A DNA stretch of 64,000 nt from Alcaligenaceae bacterium (lineage in GTDB: Bacteria > Pseudomonadota > Gammaproteobacteria > Burkholderiales > Burkholderiaceae_B): the NCBI GenBank assembly GCA_013416455.1, contig JACCES010000014.1, positions 61,404-125,403 on the forward strand. The letters run 5' to 3'. How positions within the stretch are numbered: position 1 is the stretch's first letter; the number at the start of each line of letters is the position of its first letter. Below, in pieces: positions 24,751 to 34,251 of the stretch. Under the pieces are notes generated by a model. That model made no database searches and was not told the origin of the DNA. It was given only the letters and a program-made list of their open reading frames with translations. The position numbers were made by a program, and so were the translations under genes.

Positions 24751-25244
24751 TTGCTGTTTCCCAGGGCATCGAGTTCGCGCTTGATGGCGACACGGTCGAG
24801 AGTGGTCAGCGGCAAGCTGGTGAAAATCTTGATGCGGTTTGCGATCTGCCGAAAAATCTTGTCGAAATGTTCCCGATTTTTTTCAGGAGACCCCTGGAAT
24901 GCTGCCGGGTCTTCGAACCCCCAGTGGGCCGTGATGGGTTGGCCGGGCCACACGGGGCACTGTTCGCCCGCGGCGTTGTCGCAAAGCGTAATCGCGAAAT
25001 CCATTTGCGGCGCCTCAGGTGTCGCGACTTCGTCCCAGCTTTTGCTGCGCAAGCCGTCAATGGGCAGCTGAACCGATTGAAGAAGATCGAGCGTCAAGGG
25101 GTTGACGTGAGCCCCCGGGTGGCTTCCCGCGCTATACGCTTTGAAACGGCCATTTCCCAACTGATTGAGCAGCACTTCCGCCATGATGCTGCGGGCGGAA
25201 TTCCCAGTGCAGAGGAACAGGGTGTTGTAGATTTTGTCTGACAT
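24747..25244 (-). CDS. arsC: Arsenate reductase ArsC (low-molecular-weight phosphatase type), first in operon
   Basis: 165 residues from MSDKIYNTLFLCTGNSARS. The P-loop CTGNSARS lacks the extra Cys of its neighbour, and LCDNAAGEQCP holds the resolving cysteines. An alternative start at 25253 (three codons earlier) is closer to the AAGGA box. It reduces arsenate. Having two arsC genes in one operon is common in mobile ars loci and may broaden the range of electron donors; that point is inference. Confidence 0.92.
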   Translation of the reverse strand: MSDKIYNTLFLCTGNSARSIMAEVLLNQLGNGRFKAYSAGSHPGAHVNPLTLDLLQSVQLPIDGLRSKSWDEVATPEAPQMDFAITLCDNAAGEQCPVWPGQPITAHWGFEDPAAFQGSPEKNREHFDKIFRQIANRIKIFTSLPLTTLDRVAIKRELDALGNSK

Positions 25245-25301
25245 AGCGAACATGTTTCCTTGGAGCATTCCCATAACCGGGTGGAGGGAATGCGGTTGCG
25301 A

Positions 25302-25640
25302 CTACTGAACTTTGTCGGTTGTGGAACAGATGTCACGGCTTAGGGGCAAGCAGGGGTTGCCGCCGCAGCAGTTTTCCGTCAGGTAGGCGAGTAGCGAGCT
25401 CATGGCGCCGTACTCTGCTGAATAGAAGACAAAGCGGCCTTCCTGGCGCGACGTCAGCAGACCTGCGTGGACGAGTTCCTTGAGGTGAAAGGTCAGGGAC
25501 GATGGTGGCACCTCAAGCAACTCTGCCAGTCTCCCGGCGTGCAGCCCTGTAGGGCCTGCTTGTACCAGCAGACGATACGCTTCCAGGCGAGACTCATGGG
25601 CGATTGCGGCCAATGACCGCACAGCGTCTTTGGAATTCAT
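25302..25640 (-). CDS. arsR: ArsR arsenite-responsive repressor
   Basis: 112 residues, ArsR/SmtB winged helix: RLAELLEVPPSSLTFHLKEL is the recognition region, followed by the wing SRQEGRFVFYS. Instead of the classical ELCVCDLC site in the DNA-binding helix it has three cysteines near the C-terminus (C91, C92, C97; ENCCGGNPC), similar to the arsenite site described for Acidithiobacillus ferrooxidans ArsR. I start at MNSKDAVRS. It is the first gene of the ars operon and faces arsH across operator-like dyads at 25662-25694. Confidence 0.93.
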   Translation of the reverse strand: MNSKDAVRSLAAIAHESRLEAYRLLVQAGPTGLHAGRLAELLEVPPSSLTFHLKELVHAGLLTSRQEGRFVFYSAEYGAMSSLLAYLTENCCGGNPCLPLSRDICSTTDKVQ

Positions 25641-25661
25641 GGTTTTTCCAAGTGGCATTTA

Positions 25662-25694
25662 ATTCTAAGTTAGAATAATTCTATAATAATAGAA
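25662..25694. promoter_or_regulatory. ArsR operator dyads between arsR and arsH
   Basis: ATTCTAA-G-TTAGAAT (25662-25676) is a perfect dyad. TTCTAT-AATA-ATAGAA (25679-25694) is a second, adjacent one. They lie in the A/T-rich divergent promoter region, so ArsR dimers could block both arsR and arsH transcription. Confidence 0.65.
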
Positions 25695-25752
25695 ATGACG
25701 AAATGATGACAGCACGCCTGCCGCCCGATTCCGCTCAACCTCCAAAATCATT

Positions 25753-26511
25753 ATGAAACAGTTCACATCGCTACACGACGCTTCGCTGCCTGCTCTGGAC
25801 GATTCCCTGCTCGATGCCCCAACGCACGAAAAGATCGCCATACCGGTCGATATCGCCCATCCTCCCCGTATCCTGTTGCTTTACGGTTCGCTGCGCGAGC
25901 GCTCGTACAGCAGACTTCTTATCGAGGAAGCCTCCCGCATCCTGCAACGCCTGGGTGCGGAAACACGAATTTTCGATCCGCTCGGGTTGCCGCAACCTGA
26001 CAGCGTGCCGGCCGACCATCCCAAGGTTGCCGAACTGCGAGCCCTGTCACTATGGTCGGAAGGCCAAGTATGGTGCAGTCCCGAGCGTCACGGCACGATT
26101 ACCGGCATCTTCAAAAGCCAGATCGACTGGTTGCCGCTTGAGACTGGTGGTGTTCGACCAACACAGGGTCGGACCTTGGCTGTCATGCAGGTTAGTGGCG
26201 GTTCGCAGTCCTTTAACGCGGTGAATGCTTTGCGCGTGCTAGGCCGCTGGATGCGCATGGTGACGATTCCAAACCAGTCGTCAGTGGCCAAGGCCTACCA
26301 GGAGTTCGACGAAGCAGGCCGGATGAAACCATCGGCCTACTATGACCGTGTCGTGGATGTAATGGAGGAATTGGTGAAGTTCACGTTGCTGGTACGTGGC
26401 CGATCAGAGTATCTAGTTGACCGTTACAGCGAGAGAAAGGCAGCTGAAGTGGAAGTGCTGCGGTTGGCAGGGGCTGCCATGGTGCATGAGCGTGAGGCCG
26501 AGCAGGCATAA
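25753..26511 (+). CDS. arsH: ArsH organoarsenical/NADPH-dependent flavin oxidoreductase
   Basis: 252 residues of the NADPH-dependent FMN reductase fold. The flavin loop is [15 protein letters not shown], followed by [20 protein letters not shown] and [17 protein letters not shown], all typical of ArsH. ArsH oxidises trivalent organoarsenicals and gives resistance to methylated and aromatic arsenicals. It is divergent from arsR with shared operator dyads, which implies arsenite induction. Confidence 0.95.
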   Translation: MKQFTSLHDASLPALDDSLLDAPTHEKIAIPVDIAHPPRILLLYGSLRERSYSRLLIEEASRILQRLGAETRIFDPLGLPQPDSVPADHPKVAELRALSLWSEGQVWCSPERHGTITGIFKSQIDWLPLETGGVRPTQGRTLAVMQVSGGSQSFNAVNALRVLGRWMRMVTIPNQSSVAKAYQEFDEAGRMKPSAYYDRVVDVMEELVKFTLLVRGRSEYLVDRYSERKAAEVEVLRLAGAAMVHEREAEQA

Positions 26512-26689
26512 CCCAATCAAGCATGAGTGATATTTCAGGAAGAGATGGCCGCTCACCAAATATCTGAGTAAAGAGCACCGGATGTGGTGTGTCGATCTCG
26601 GAGATCATGCGTGTGACTTATAGAGATCATGCCCGTTGCGTTGGATCAGATCCGTCAGTTTGCATCGATTCAGATACCGGCGACTTTCC

Positions 26690-27135
26690 TATGACGCGAA
26701 ACCCTTGTCGGCCGGAATCCCATCGACGCTCTCGGCAACCGCCGCACCAGCCGTTTGAACTGCTTGGCTCCGACTCATTGGCAGGTCGGGTGAAGGTCGC
26801 ATCGACGAACCCTTCCTCGGTATTGACCTCCACGTAATTCCGGTAGTCGTAGAAATAGTGCTTGCCTTTCGTCACCCGGCGGGCCTGAGCATCGGCGCTA
26901 TCGCGCACACCGACCTTACCCTTGGCTCTGACTTCCTCTGTGCGGTTAGGACGGGCCGCAACCATTGATGACAGCCCCGCGCGCCTCGATGACCTTCAAG
27001 CTCAGCCCCTCCAACTGCCGGTTAACCTCGGCCCGGAGCGTCGCGTCCAAGCCTGCGGCCACCAACTGATTACGGAAGCGGTAGATCATTGTCGAATCCG
27101 GTAACGCCACGCCATGATCGAACCGTCCGTCAAAA
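26690..27135 (-). pseudogene. IS5-family transposase remnant
   Basis: Minus-strand pieces in two frames: LPDSTMIYRFRNQLVAAGLD and LRAEVNRQLEGLSLKVIEAR, then KVGVRDSADAQARRVTKGKH, HYFYDYRNYVEVNTEEGFVD and TRPANESE. This order is that of IS5-type DDE transposases. A frameshift near 26960 and missing ends show it is inactive. It marks the boundary between the arsenic cargo and the ICE backbone. Confidence 0.7.
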
Positions 27136-27676
27136 GTATCAAAAACAAACGGGGGGAGGTTGCTGTTTATGATCTTTAGCACATAAACCCATAGCGTCTC
27201 TGCTACCGCAGACCGCGCTGCTCCAGGTTCGCTCACTCGCTCATCCCTGACGGGACTGGCCTTCGCCAGCCTTGCACATCCCTGACGCCTACGGCCCAGC
27301 TTTCCAGTTTCGGGCCTGCGCGCTCGCGCTTGCCTGCGGGCAGCACCAGATACGGCCGTTGCCTGTCCAGCCATCTTTCCTGACTTCATCACCTTGTCCG
27401 CGACTGTAGCCCGTGGCCGCGTGCCGTCAAGGTGCGCCAGGCCGTGTCCTCGGCTGCGCCTGCGGGCCGCACCAACCTGACGCTTTCCTCCTTGACGGCC
27501 CACGTTCGTGGGCTCCTGACCGTCGCGGGCGACGAACTCAGGAAAGACGGTGGCAACGAGGCCAACCGGGTTCTTCGTGCCGACCGCACATCAACAGCTC
27601 AAAAGCTTTGGGCTCGAATCTTGGAATCCGGTGTGCGGTGAACAGCAAACCCTTTTTCTTTGTCAGGAGAAATCCC
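27136..27676. other. G/C-rich intergenic stretch before the DUF932-parB genes
   Basis: No gene recognised. It should contain the promoter for DUF932 and parB and the junction with IS5 debris. Open frames here run through in several phases without domains or ribosome sites. Confidence 0.4.
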
Positions 27677-28387
27677 ATGCTTGCATCCCGTTTCGGTTCT
27701 TTGTCTCCGGTACTTCGCAGCGACCGCCCGCTGTCCGACGATCAGATCAGGGCCGTGGTTCCGTCCATCTATGCCGACGCGCCACACGGCAGCCGTTCAG
27801 AACGCTACAGCTACATCCCCACGGCGGCGGTGCTGACGGAACTACGGAAGGAAGGTTTTCAGCCCTTCATGGTGACGCAAACCCGCGTGCGTAACGAAGA
27901 CCGACGCGAACACACCAAACACATGATTCGGCTTCGCCATGCCAATCAGGTGAATGACAGTATCGCCAACGAAATCATTCTTTTGAACTCGCACGATGGC
28001 ACGAGCAGTTATCAGATGCTGGCGGGCGCTTTCCGCTTTGTCTGCGCAAATGGTCTTGTTTGCGGCGATACCGTGGCCGATGTACGTATCCCGCATAAAG
28101 GCGATGTGACCGGGCAAGTCATCGAAGGCGCGTATGAGGTGCTGGATAGCTTCGAGCGGGCGCAGGAATCCCGCGAAGCCATGCAAGCCGTCACGCTGGA
28201 CGAGGGCGAAGCCCATATTCTCGCCCGCGCCGCGCTGGCCTTGAAATACCACGACCCGGACAAGCCCGCACCTATCACGGAAAGTCAGATTCTGTTGCCG
28301 CGCCGGTATGACGACCGCCGCCCCGATATCCGCCTGAACCGTTCCCTGTGGCTGCTGGCCGAGGGTATGCGTCAACTTAAAGCCTGA
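27677..28387 (+). CDS. DUF932 domain protein
   Basis: 236 residues starting MLASRFGSLSPVLRSD with AGGAGA upstream of ATG 27677. DUF932 features are visible (HTKHMIRLRHANQ, IILLNSHDGTSSYQMLAGAF, RFVCANGLVCGD). Proteins of this kind are common on plasmids and ICEs near parB or replication genes, and some relate to phage LgaA-type proteins; the biochemical role is unknown. It is the first gene of the maintenance block. Confidence 0.88.
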   Translation: MLASRFGSLSPVLRSDRPLSDDQIRAVVPSIYADAPHGSRSERYSYIPTAAVLTELRKEGFQPFMVTQTRVRNEDRREHTKHMIRLRHANQVNDSIANEIILLNSHDGTSSYQMLAGAFRFVCANGLVCGDTVADVRIPHKGDVTGQVIEGAYEVLDSFERAQESREAMQAVTLDEGEAHILARAALALKYHDPDKPAPITESQILLPRRYDDRRPDIRLNRSLWLLAEGMRQLKA

Positions 28388-28468
28388 TTCCCCTACGCGG
28401 CAGGGGCAGGCAGCCACCCTTGCCGCGTTATTCGTTGCTGCACTTCACAAACCGCAAGGAGTTTTATC

Positions 28469-30475
28469 ATGAACGCGATCAACCCAACCGAAACCCAAGC
28501 CATCGACATCACCATGCAGGAAGTTGCCGCCCCGGCGCAAGACCTGATTTTGGTGCCACTGTCGCAGCTTCGTCCTTCAAAGCGCAATGTACGCAAGACC
28601 GCAGGCCAGTCTATCGACGCGCTGGCAGCCAGCATCGCCCGCGTGGGGCTGCTGCAAAACCTGACCGTGACGCTGGCCCGTGACGGCGAGCATTATGAAG
28701 TCGTGGCCGGTGGCCGTCGTCTTGCCGCGTTAAAGCTGCTGGCTAAGACCCGGCGACTCCCCAAAGATTGGGAAGTGCCGTGCTTGTTGGTGTTGGACAC
28801 CAACGCCCGCACCGTGAGCCTGACCGAGAACGTACAGCGTGAAGCCATGCACCCCGCCGACCAGTTTGAAGCATTCGCCGCGCTGGTGATGGAAGGCCGA
28901 CCCATCGAAGACATTGCGGCGGATTTCAGCGTGACCCCGCTGGTGGTACAGCGCCGCTTGAAGCTGGCGAACGTCTCGCCGCGTCTGCTGGACGATTATC
29001 GCGCTGATGCCGTGAACCTCGATCAGTTGATGGCCCTTGCCATCACCGACGATCACACGGCGCAGGAAGCCGCCTTTTATGAAGCGCCGGAATGGCAGCG
29101 CCAGCCCCACGCCTTGCGTGATCGGCTCACCGAGCGGGAAATCGATGCATCCCATGCGCTGGTGCGGTTCGTGGGGCTGAACGCCTACGAAGCCGCAGGC
29201 GGTGGCATCCGTCGCGACCTGTTCGCGCAGGACGATACCGGCGTCTATGTGGTCGATGCCACGCTGCTGGAAACACTGGTGCGCGAAAAGCTGGACAGCC
29301 ACGCGGCAACGGTCAAGACCGAGGGTTGGGCATGGGTGGACGCCACGCCCGCCGCCACCTATGCCGATCTGCAAACCTTCCAACGCGCCCCGCGAGAGCG
29401 GCGCAATCCGACCAAGCGGGAAAGCGACCGCATGGAAAAGCTGGAAACCAAGATGCAGGCCATCGGGGAAGCGCTGGATATTGCGCTGGACGACGAGGAC
29501 GAGGAAAAAGCCGACGCCTTGCAGGAGGAAGGCGACCGCGTGGGCGAACAATTGCAGGCGTTGGAAGATCGTTTGCTGGACTACAGCCCGAACGTCAAAG
29601 CCGCCGCCGGGGCTATCGTCACGCTTGACCGGCAAGGTCAGATTGTCGTGCATCGCGGCCTGATGCGCGAAGCCGAAGCCCGCGCATTACGTACTTTGGA
29701 ACGGCTGCGGCAGGGTTTGAGCGGCGAGAACGACGAGAATGGCGATGGTGAAGATGCTGATCAGCCCAAACCCGCGTCTATGTCCGACCGGCTGGCGCAG
29801 CGCTTAAGCGCCCACCGCACCGCCGCGCTGCAAATCGAACTGGCCCGCAATCCACAAGCGGCGCTGGCGGCTGTCGTGCATGGCATGGTGCAGGCGGTTA
29901 TGCCGGTGGGCCGCTTTTGCCATCACAACGTGCCGCTGGAAATACGCTTGATTGTGCAAGATCGTCTGGCAAGCCTGGCCCCGGATTGGCCGGAGTCGCC
30001 CGCCGCCCTGGCGCTGGCCGAATTGCAACAGGCAATGGGTGAAACCTTGCCACAGGATAGCGCCGAATTGTTCGCCGTCTTGCTGGCAACGTCGCAGGAT
30101 GAATTGCTGCGGTTGATGGCCGTATGCGCAGCCATGACGGTGGATGCGATCACACCCCGCGCTACGCCCCTGCAACCGGGCATGGAACTGGCGCAGGCCG
30201 TGGGGCTGGACATGGCGGCGTGGTGGCAGCCGACCGCCGAAGGCTACTTCCAGCACATTTCCAAGGCCATGATTCTGGAAGCGGTGGGCGAGTTCGCGCC
30301 TGACCATGTTTCTCGGCTGGAAAAACTGAAGAAGGCCGAGATTGCCAGCGAAGCCGGACGGCTGGTAGACGGTACGGGATGGATGCCCGCCATCTTCCGG
30401 GCACAAGCATCGCAGGATGCCGCCACTGAAACAGAAACCAACACGGAAGAAGCGGTTGATGTGGTAGCCGCGTAA
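28469..30475 (+). CDS. parB: ParB-like partition/nuclease-domain protein
   Basis: 668 residues. The N-terminal ParB/Srx domain (about 28-130) has LSQLRPSKRNVRKT, VVAGGRRLAAL (GxRR) and LTENVQREAMHPADQ. The HTH KorB-like domain follows near 150-180. An acidic coiled linker (KLETKMQAIGEALDI, DDEDEEKADAL) and a long C-terminal region specific to ICE and plasmid ParBs complete it. It would bind a centromere site and load on DNA to stabilise the excised element. Palindromes at 30861-30915 downstream are candidate sites. Far longer than chromosomal ParB (about 300 residues), as usual for this family. Confidence 0.92.
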   Translation: MNAINPTETQAIDITMQEVAAPAQDLILVPLSQLRPSKRNVRKTAGQSIDALAASIARVGLLQNLTVTLARDGEHYEVVAGGRRLAALKLLAKTRRLPKDWEVPCLLVLDTNARTVSLTENVQREAMHPADQFEAFAALVMEGRPIEDIAADFSVTPLVVQRRLKLANVSPRLLDDYRADAVNLDQLMALAITDDHTAQEAAFYEAPEWQRQPHALRDRLTEREIDASHALVRFVGLNAYEAAGGGIRRDLFAQDDTGVYVVDATLLETLVREKLDSHAATVKTEGWAWVDATPAATYADLQTFQRAPRERRNPTKRESDRMEKLETKMQAIGEALDIALDDEDEEKADALQEEGDRVGEQLQALEDRLLDYSPNVKAAAGAIVTLDRQGQIVVHRGLMREAEARALRTLERLRQGLSGENDENGDGEDADQPKPASMSDRLAQRLSAHRTAALQIELARNPQAALAAVVHGMVQAVMPVGRFCHHNVPLEIRLIVQDRLASLAPDWPESPAALALAELQQAMGETLPQDSAELFAVLLATSQDELLRLMAVCAAMTVDAITPRATPLQPGMELAQAVGLDMAAWWQPTAEGYFQHISKAMILEAVGEFAPDHVSRLEKLKKAEIASEAGRLVDGTGWMPAIFRAQASQDAATETETNTEEAVDVVAA

Positions 30476-30492
30476 TCCTCACGGTAGGTCTA

Positions 30493-30518
30493 TGTCCTGG
30501 CTTCGGCCAGGACATTTT
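30493..30518 (+). terminator. Rho-independent terminator after parB
   Basis: TGTCCTGGC and GCCAGGACA form a 9-bp stem closed by a UUCG-type tetraloop and followed by TTTT, 17 bp after the parB stop. Confidence 0.85.
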
Positions 30519-31409
30519 GCACTGGCGTGAAGTGATTCCAATAGGCGATTTTTGCCAGCGCCGACCGGCTTGTCGGCCCATCGAAGGCCGCACAAGCCGA
30601 CCCGCCGCCCCCGATGTGGCCGGGGCGCGGCGGGATTCAATCAGCCTCGGTCCCAAGTCGTGCTCCGCCTTGGGGCCGAGGGTCAAAATCCGGGCGCTGC
30701 ATTGCTGCGCCCGGCGCCAATCCCAAAGGCATATTAGCCGGACACAGCCCTACGGCTGGCCCGGTGTATCTCGCTTAGAACCTTGAGTCGCAAACTGCCG
30801 CCGCACCGTCAGTGGCTGGATGGTGCGGGAGCGGCTTGTGCGCGGTGTTTCCTCGCACCGCTTGAGGGTCTGGGGAAGTGTTCAATACGTTTACGCGGGT
30901 CGATCGACCCTCAAGTTGAGGCAGCACCGCCCCTTGGCCAAATGCCGCCCCATTTAGCCGCAGGGCGCAGGAAACAAGGCTTGTCATGAAAACTTCACGG
31001 ATTATGCACAGGCTTGCGCACAGAATCTGTGGATAAGCCTGAGCGTGTCGGCGCAAGCGCCGCCGGGCTGTCGGGCTGCACCCCGTGCCGGTCTTGCCGT
31101 CACGGCCATTCGGCTTCAATCCCTCACGCCTTCGCGCCTGCGGCGCTGCGCACTCACGTTTGCCGGTTGCGCGACGCGCAACGACTGAAACACAGCCGCG
31201 TTTTACGCGGAAGTTCCCACCGCAAAACCAAGTGACATTGTAGGAGCTGTCTTGCTCCCGGTCATTGTGTCATGCCGTTCTCGGTTTCAAGGGTGGCGTG
31301 TCGCCGTGGGCGCCGCTTGCGGCCGCTGGCCGTCTTCGACCCTTGAAACCTGCGCTGCGCCATGCCCTTCGGGTTCCGGGCAATCCCGCCCTGAACACTG
31401 GAGAGCATC
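30519..31409. other. Long non-coding region with dyads and DnaA-box-like sites
   Basis: About 890 bp without a credible gene. Visible structure: CTTGAGGGTC (30861) repeated inverted at 30906; a perfect 14-bp dyad GGGTCGATCGACCC at 30897-30910; TTATGCACA at 31002-31010 and TGTGGATAA (exact DnaA-box complement) at 31028-31036; and a 12-bp inverted repeat GGTTTCAAGGGT (31283-31294) with 31339-31350 just before radC. Centromere, origin or leader-RNA functions are all possible. Confidence 0.5.
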
Positions 31410-31937
31410 ATGGACAACAACATCGCCGCGCTGAGCTATGACAACATGGACGAGACATGCACCCTGTATGTGCGCAGTCCCGGTGGCCGCTATAAGCTGG
31501 CCAGCGACGAACAGATTCTGGCGGCTGGCCGCAGCGCAGCGGAAAGTCTGGTTTCCACATCCTCGCCGGTCGATCAGCCGACCAAGGTGAAGCAGTTTTT
31601 CCAAGCCAAGCTGGCTGGGCTGGGGCACGAGTGCGCAGCCTTTCTTTATCTGGACTCACGTTTCAAGCCTATCCGCTACATCGAACAGGGGTCGGGCACA
31701 CTGAGCCAGGCCAACGTCTATCCTCGCGAGATTGTCAAAACGGCGCTGCGTCTGAACGCTGCCGCGCTCATCATGGCGCACAACCATCCGTCGGGATTAA
31801 CCGAACCAAGTATGGCTGACCTGAATCTGACCAAACATCTAAAAAACGCGCTGGCGCTGATAGATGTACGGCTTCTCGATCATGTCATCGTGACGGCGAC
31901 GAGTACGGCTTCGCTGGCCGAGCTGGGGCAAATGTAA
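31410..31937 (+). CDS. radC: RadC-like JAB/MPN domain protein
   Basis: 175 residues with a C-terminal JAMM metalloprotease-like motif, MAHNHPSGLTEPSMADL (His124, His126, Ser128, Asp137), as in RadC/YeeS proteins of mobile elements. The N-terminal HhH region of chromosomal RadC is missing, which is normal for the plasmid/ICE subfamily. The function is unproven; roles in DNA processing or anti-defence have been suggested. ATG 31410 follows GGAGAG. Confidence 0.9.
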   Translation: MDNNIAALSYDNMDETCTLYVRSPGGRYKLASDEQILAAGRSAAESLVSTSSPVDQPTKVKQFFQAKLAGLGHECAAFLYLDSRFKPIRYIEQGSGTLSQANVYPREIVKTALRLNAAALIMAHNHPSGLTEPSMADLNLTKHLKNALALIDVRLLDHVIVTATSTASLAELGQM

Positions 31938-32574
31938 AGCCCTGAAAACAGTGCGGGGCATTTCGCCCTGCACTTCTTCGCGCCTGTCGACGCTGCGCGC
32001 GTCGCTTGCAGTCATCAGCCCCGCTAAAAGGCGGTGCGGGTCAGATTACGCCAGGACTTGCTCCGGCAGGTTGCACACAAGCGTGCCGTCCACGATGCTG
32101 GCAGCACCTGGTCTTGGACATCACGAGGGGCGGTTCACCGACAAATCGCCCGGCCTGCTTATGGAGCTGCCACACCACGCTTTCAATTCAGCGTCGCAGT
32201 ATGCGGCGGGTGCGTTCTCGCCCAATAGTGGGAGGCTGGATCTTGCCCGCATCAGGGCATATGCCGGTAATGCAGTCATGCGGAGCACCGAATCAACCAT
32301 GTCACCTTTGCGGGACGGTCGGCCTGTACGTCCTTGTCTTGTCGTGAATCCTGGCGGGGGGCGGCTACGCCTTCGGGCTATTGGCCGCAACCGTCCAGCA
32401 CAAACAATTTCCCCGCCGCCGGGGGCGGCTTCCTCGCGAGACAAATTCTTTGTGCTTCCCGGCCCTGCACGTTGTTACGGCCGCTTGCGCGGTGCGCCCC
32501 GCCCACCCCCGCCGACCGGATCACAACAAGGACGCACTGGCGCGACCTTGATACCCCCTGAAAGGAGAATTACC
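31938..32574. other. Non-coding region with a long imperfect hairpin
   Basis: About 640 bp between radC and the DUF736 gene. At 32397-32456 the arms AGCACAAACAATTT and AAATTCTTTGTGCT (13 of 14 pair) enclose a second G/C-rich dyad, making a large cruciform or RNA structure. No credible gene is seen; the open frame running from 31951 has no domain before the DUF736 start. Confidence 0.5.
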
Positions 32575-32889
32575 ATGGCTAATATCGGCACCTTCACCGC
32601 AGACAAAGACGGTTACACCGGCACACTGCGCACCCTGACGCTCAACGTCAAGGTCAAGCTGGTACCCAACGACAAGGGCGAGAGCGACAAAGCCCCCGAC
32701 TATCGCCTGCAGGCGGCGGGCAACGACATCGGCGCGGCGTGGCAGAAAACCAGCGAAGCCGGGCGCGAATACTTGTCCGTGACCCTGGATGACCCCTCGT
32801 TTCCGGCCACGGTCTACGCTCGCCTGATCGAAAACGAGGACGGCACGCACGATCTGCTCTGGTCGCGCAGCAAGCCGCAAGCGGCTTAA
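32575..32889 (+). CDS. DUF736 family protein
   Basis: 104 residues, MANIGTFTADKDGYTGTLRT start, then DYRLQAAGNDIGAAWQKTS and YLSVTLDDPSFPATVYARL: the complete DUF736 pattern. AAGGAGAAT precedes the ATG. These small soluble proteins are found almost only on conjugative elements of this kind; the function is unknown, although a nucleic-acid-binding role is plausible. Confidence 0.92.
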   Translation: MANIGTFTADKDGYTGTLRTLTLNVKVKLVPNDKGESDKAPDYRLQAAGNDIGAAWQKTSEAGREYLSVTLDDPSFPATVYARLIENEDGTHDLLWSRSKPQAA

Positions 32890-32977
32890 CCCTCACGGCC
32901 CCGCCTTTTGGCGGGTGCTACTGCATCCGGCTTGCGCCCAACGGCCCGTTGCGGCGCGGCCGCCTTAAGTTCTACAG

Positions 32978-33268
32978 TTAGACCTTACCTTCGGTAAGCT
33001 GGTCTTCTGTTGAGGTCATCAGCACTGCCGTGCTGCATTCCAGCGCGCCGGCGATCTTGAAGATAACCGCCAGTGTGGGCATGTGCTCGCCGCGCTCGAT
33101 CTTGCCCAGGTGGGAACGTTCGATGCCGGCCAGGTTCGCCAGCATTTCCTGGGCGATACTACGTTCCGTGCGCAGCGCACGCACCGCCATGCCGAAGGCT
33201 TGCGCCAATTCGGCATCGAAGGTGGTGGCGCCGAGAGGTCGGCCGCGCTGGACGGGACGCTTTTGCAT
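32978..33268 (-). CDS. XRE-family regulator of the ICE backbone
   Basis: 96 residues from MQKRPVQRGRPLG. HTH segment: FGMAVRALRTERSIAQEMLA, LAGIERSHLGKIERGEHMP, then TLAVIFKIAGALE, a textbook Cro/C1 domain. It is encoded against the backbone genes, upstream of and divergent from the DUF2958 gene, a common place for the element's main repressor. An in-frame start 9 codons earlier is possible. Confidence 0.88.
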   Translation of the reverse strand: MQKRPVQRGRPLGATTFDAELAQAFGMAVRALRTERSIAQEMLANLAGIERSHLGKIERGEHMPTLAVIFKIAGALECSTAVLMTSTEDQLTEGKV

Positions 33269-33532
33269 AGACACAAGCGTCGTTCGGCGGCACAATTAAA
33301 ACCACGTTATCTTTAACTCATTTATTCTCATTTCATCTTTTTCTTGTGTAATAACGAAAATCCGTATTGTTGGATTTCCTTAAAACCGGAGAGTCGCAAT
33401 CGTGCTTTTTCTGATTCGCATAGACGCGGCATTACGCATTCACGCTTGCCCGGCTTCCCTACAAGCCGCCTTCGTGTTTGCGTACAAAGACACGGATACA
33501 GATCAGCGGCTTTACGCTTTGGCAGAGCAAAT

Positions 33533-33883
33533 GTGAACCATCAGCTCATCACCGACGAGGAACGCGCACAACTGCTCACCAATGGCCAGGCCCGCGTTGC
33601 CGGGCAGGCCATTGACCCGCTACCAGTCGTGCGGCTGTTCACCCCGGATGCTCACTTAATCTGGCTGCTTACCGAACTCGACCCCGAAGACGGCGATACG
33701 GCCTATGGCCTGATCGACCTAGGGTTGGGCATGCCTGAGCTGGGCACAGTACCGCTTTCCGCCCTGGCGTCCATCGTCGGGCCGCGCAAACAGCCGGTGA
33801 TGCGTGACCGCTATTTCCAGGCGGCACGCCCGCTATCGGAATATGTGCGGCTGGCGCAGGAAAATGGCTCGATCACCGATTGA
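33533..33883 (+). CDS. DUF2958 family protein
   Basis: 116 residues. The family start is normally MxLITxExRxxLLxNG; here the frame gives HQLITDEERAQLLTNGQ preceded by GTG 33533, so I use that. The conserved core PVVRLFTPDAHLIWLLTELD and DTAYGLIDLGLGMPELG is complete. It is a marker gene of Tn4371-type and related ICEs; the function is unknown. Confidence 0.85.
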   Translation: MNHQLITDEERAQLLTNGQARVAGQAIDPLPVVRLFTPDAHLIWLLTELDPEDGDTAYGLIDLGLGMPELGTVPLSALASIVGPRKQPVMRDRYFQAARPLSEYVRLAQENGSITD

Positions 33884-34251
33884 TGGGGTGGATATATCCG
33901 ACTACGGAGGAAGTGCGCACCCCATCCAAACAGGGCGCATTGAGACTATTTACATCATATTCAAGACCCATTCGGTCTGAATCGGGCGTCTTGCAGAAAA
34001 GCGCTGCGACTCAGACTTAAACAGTCATGATCTTTTACGCGGAATACGGCAGCATGGTTGATGCTGCATGTTGAGATTGCAGCGGTGCTGTCGTCGCATT
34101 CAAATGATCTGTGCCATGGTTAAGACCAAATCGGACTTGATAGTTTCAGTTGCATTTTACTTAATTGGAAATCAAATCTTAACGCATTGAAACCGCGCTG
34201 TGTTCGGTTTATTCATGACGACACGCCCGCTGCATCAAGGGGGTTTGCGTG
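33884..34251. other. A/T-richer intergenic stretch
   Basis: About 370 bp with no recognised gene. ATGGGGTG near 33886 recurs inverted about 40 bp later and could form a weak hairpin after the DUF2958 gene. The rest is likely promoter sequence for the DUF2285-repA-parA genes; no clear -35/-10 pair was assigned. Confidence 0.35.

Noticed and set aside
26946..27641. Open frames of 60-185 codons in the region before the DUF932 gene
   Set aside because: They run through IS5 debris and G/C-rich non-coding DNA and lack conserved motifs outside the transposase pieces.
31951..32574. N-terminal extension of the DUF736 frame
   Set aside because: The DUF736 family starts at MANIGTF, with AAGGAG just upstream of 32575; the 208 upstream codons have no domain.
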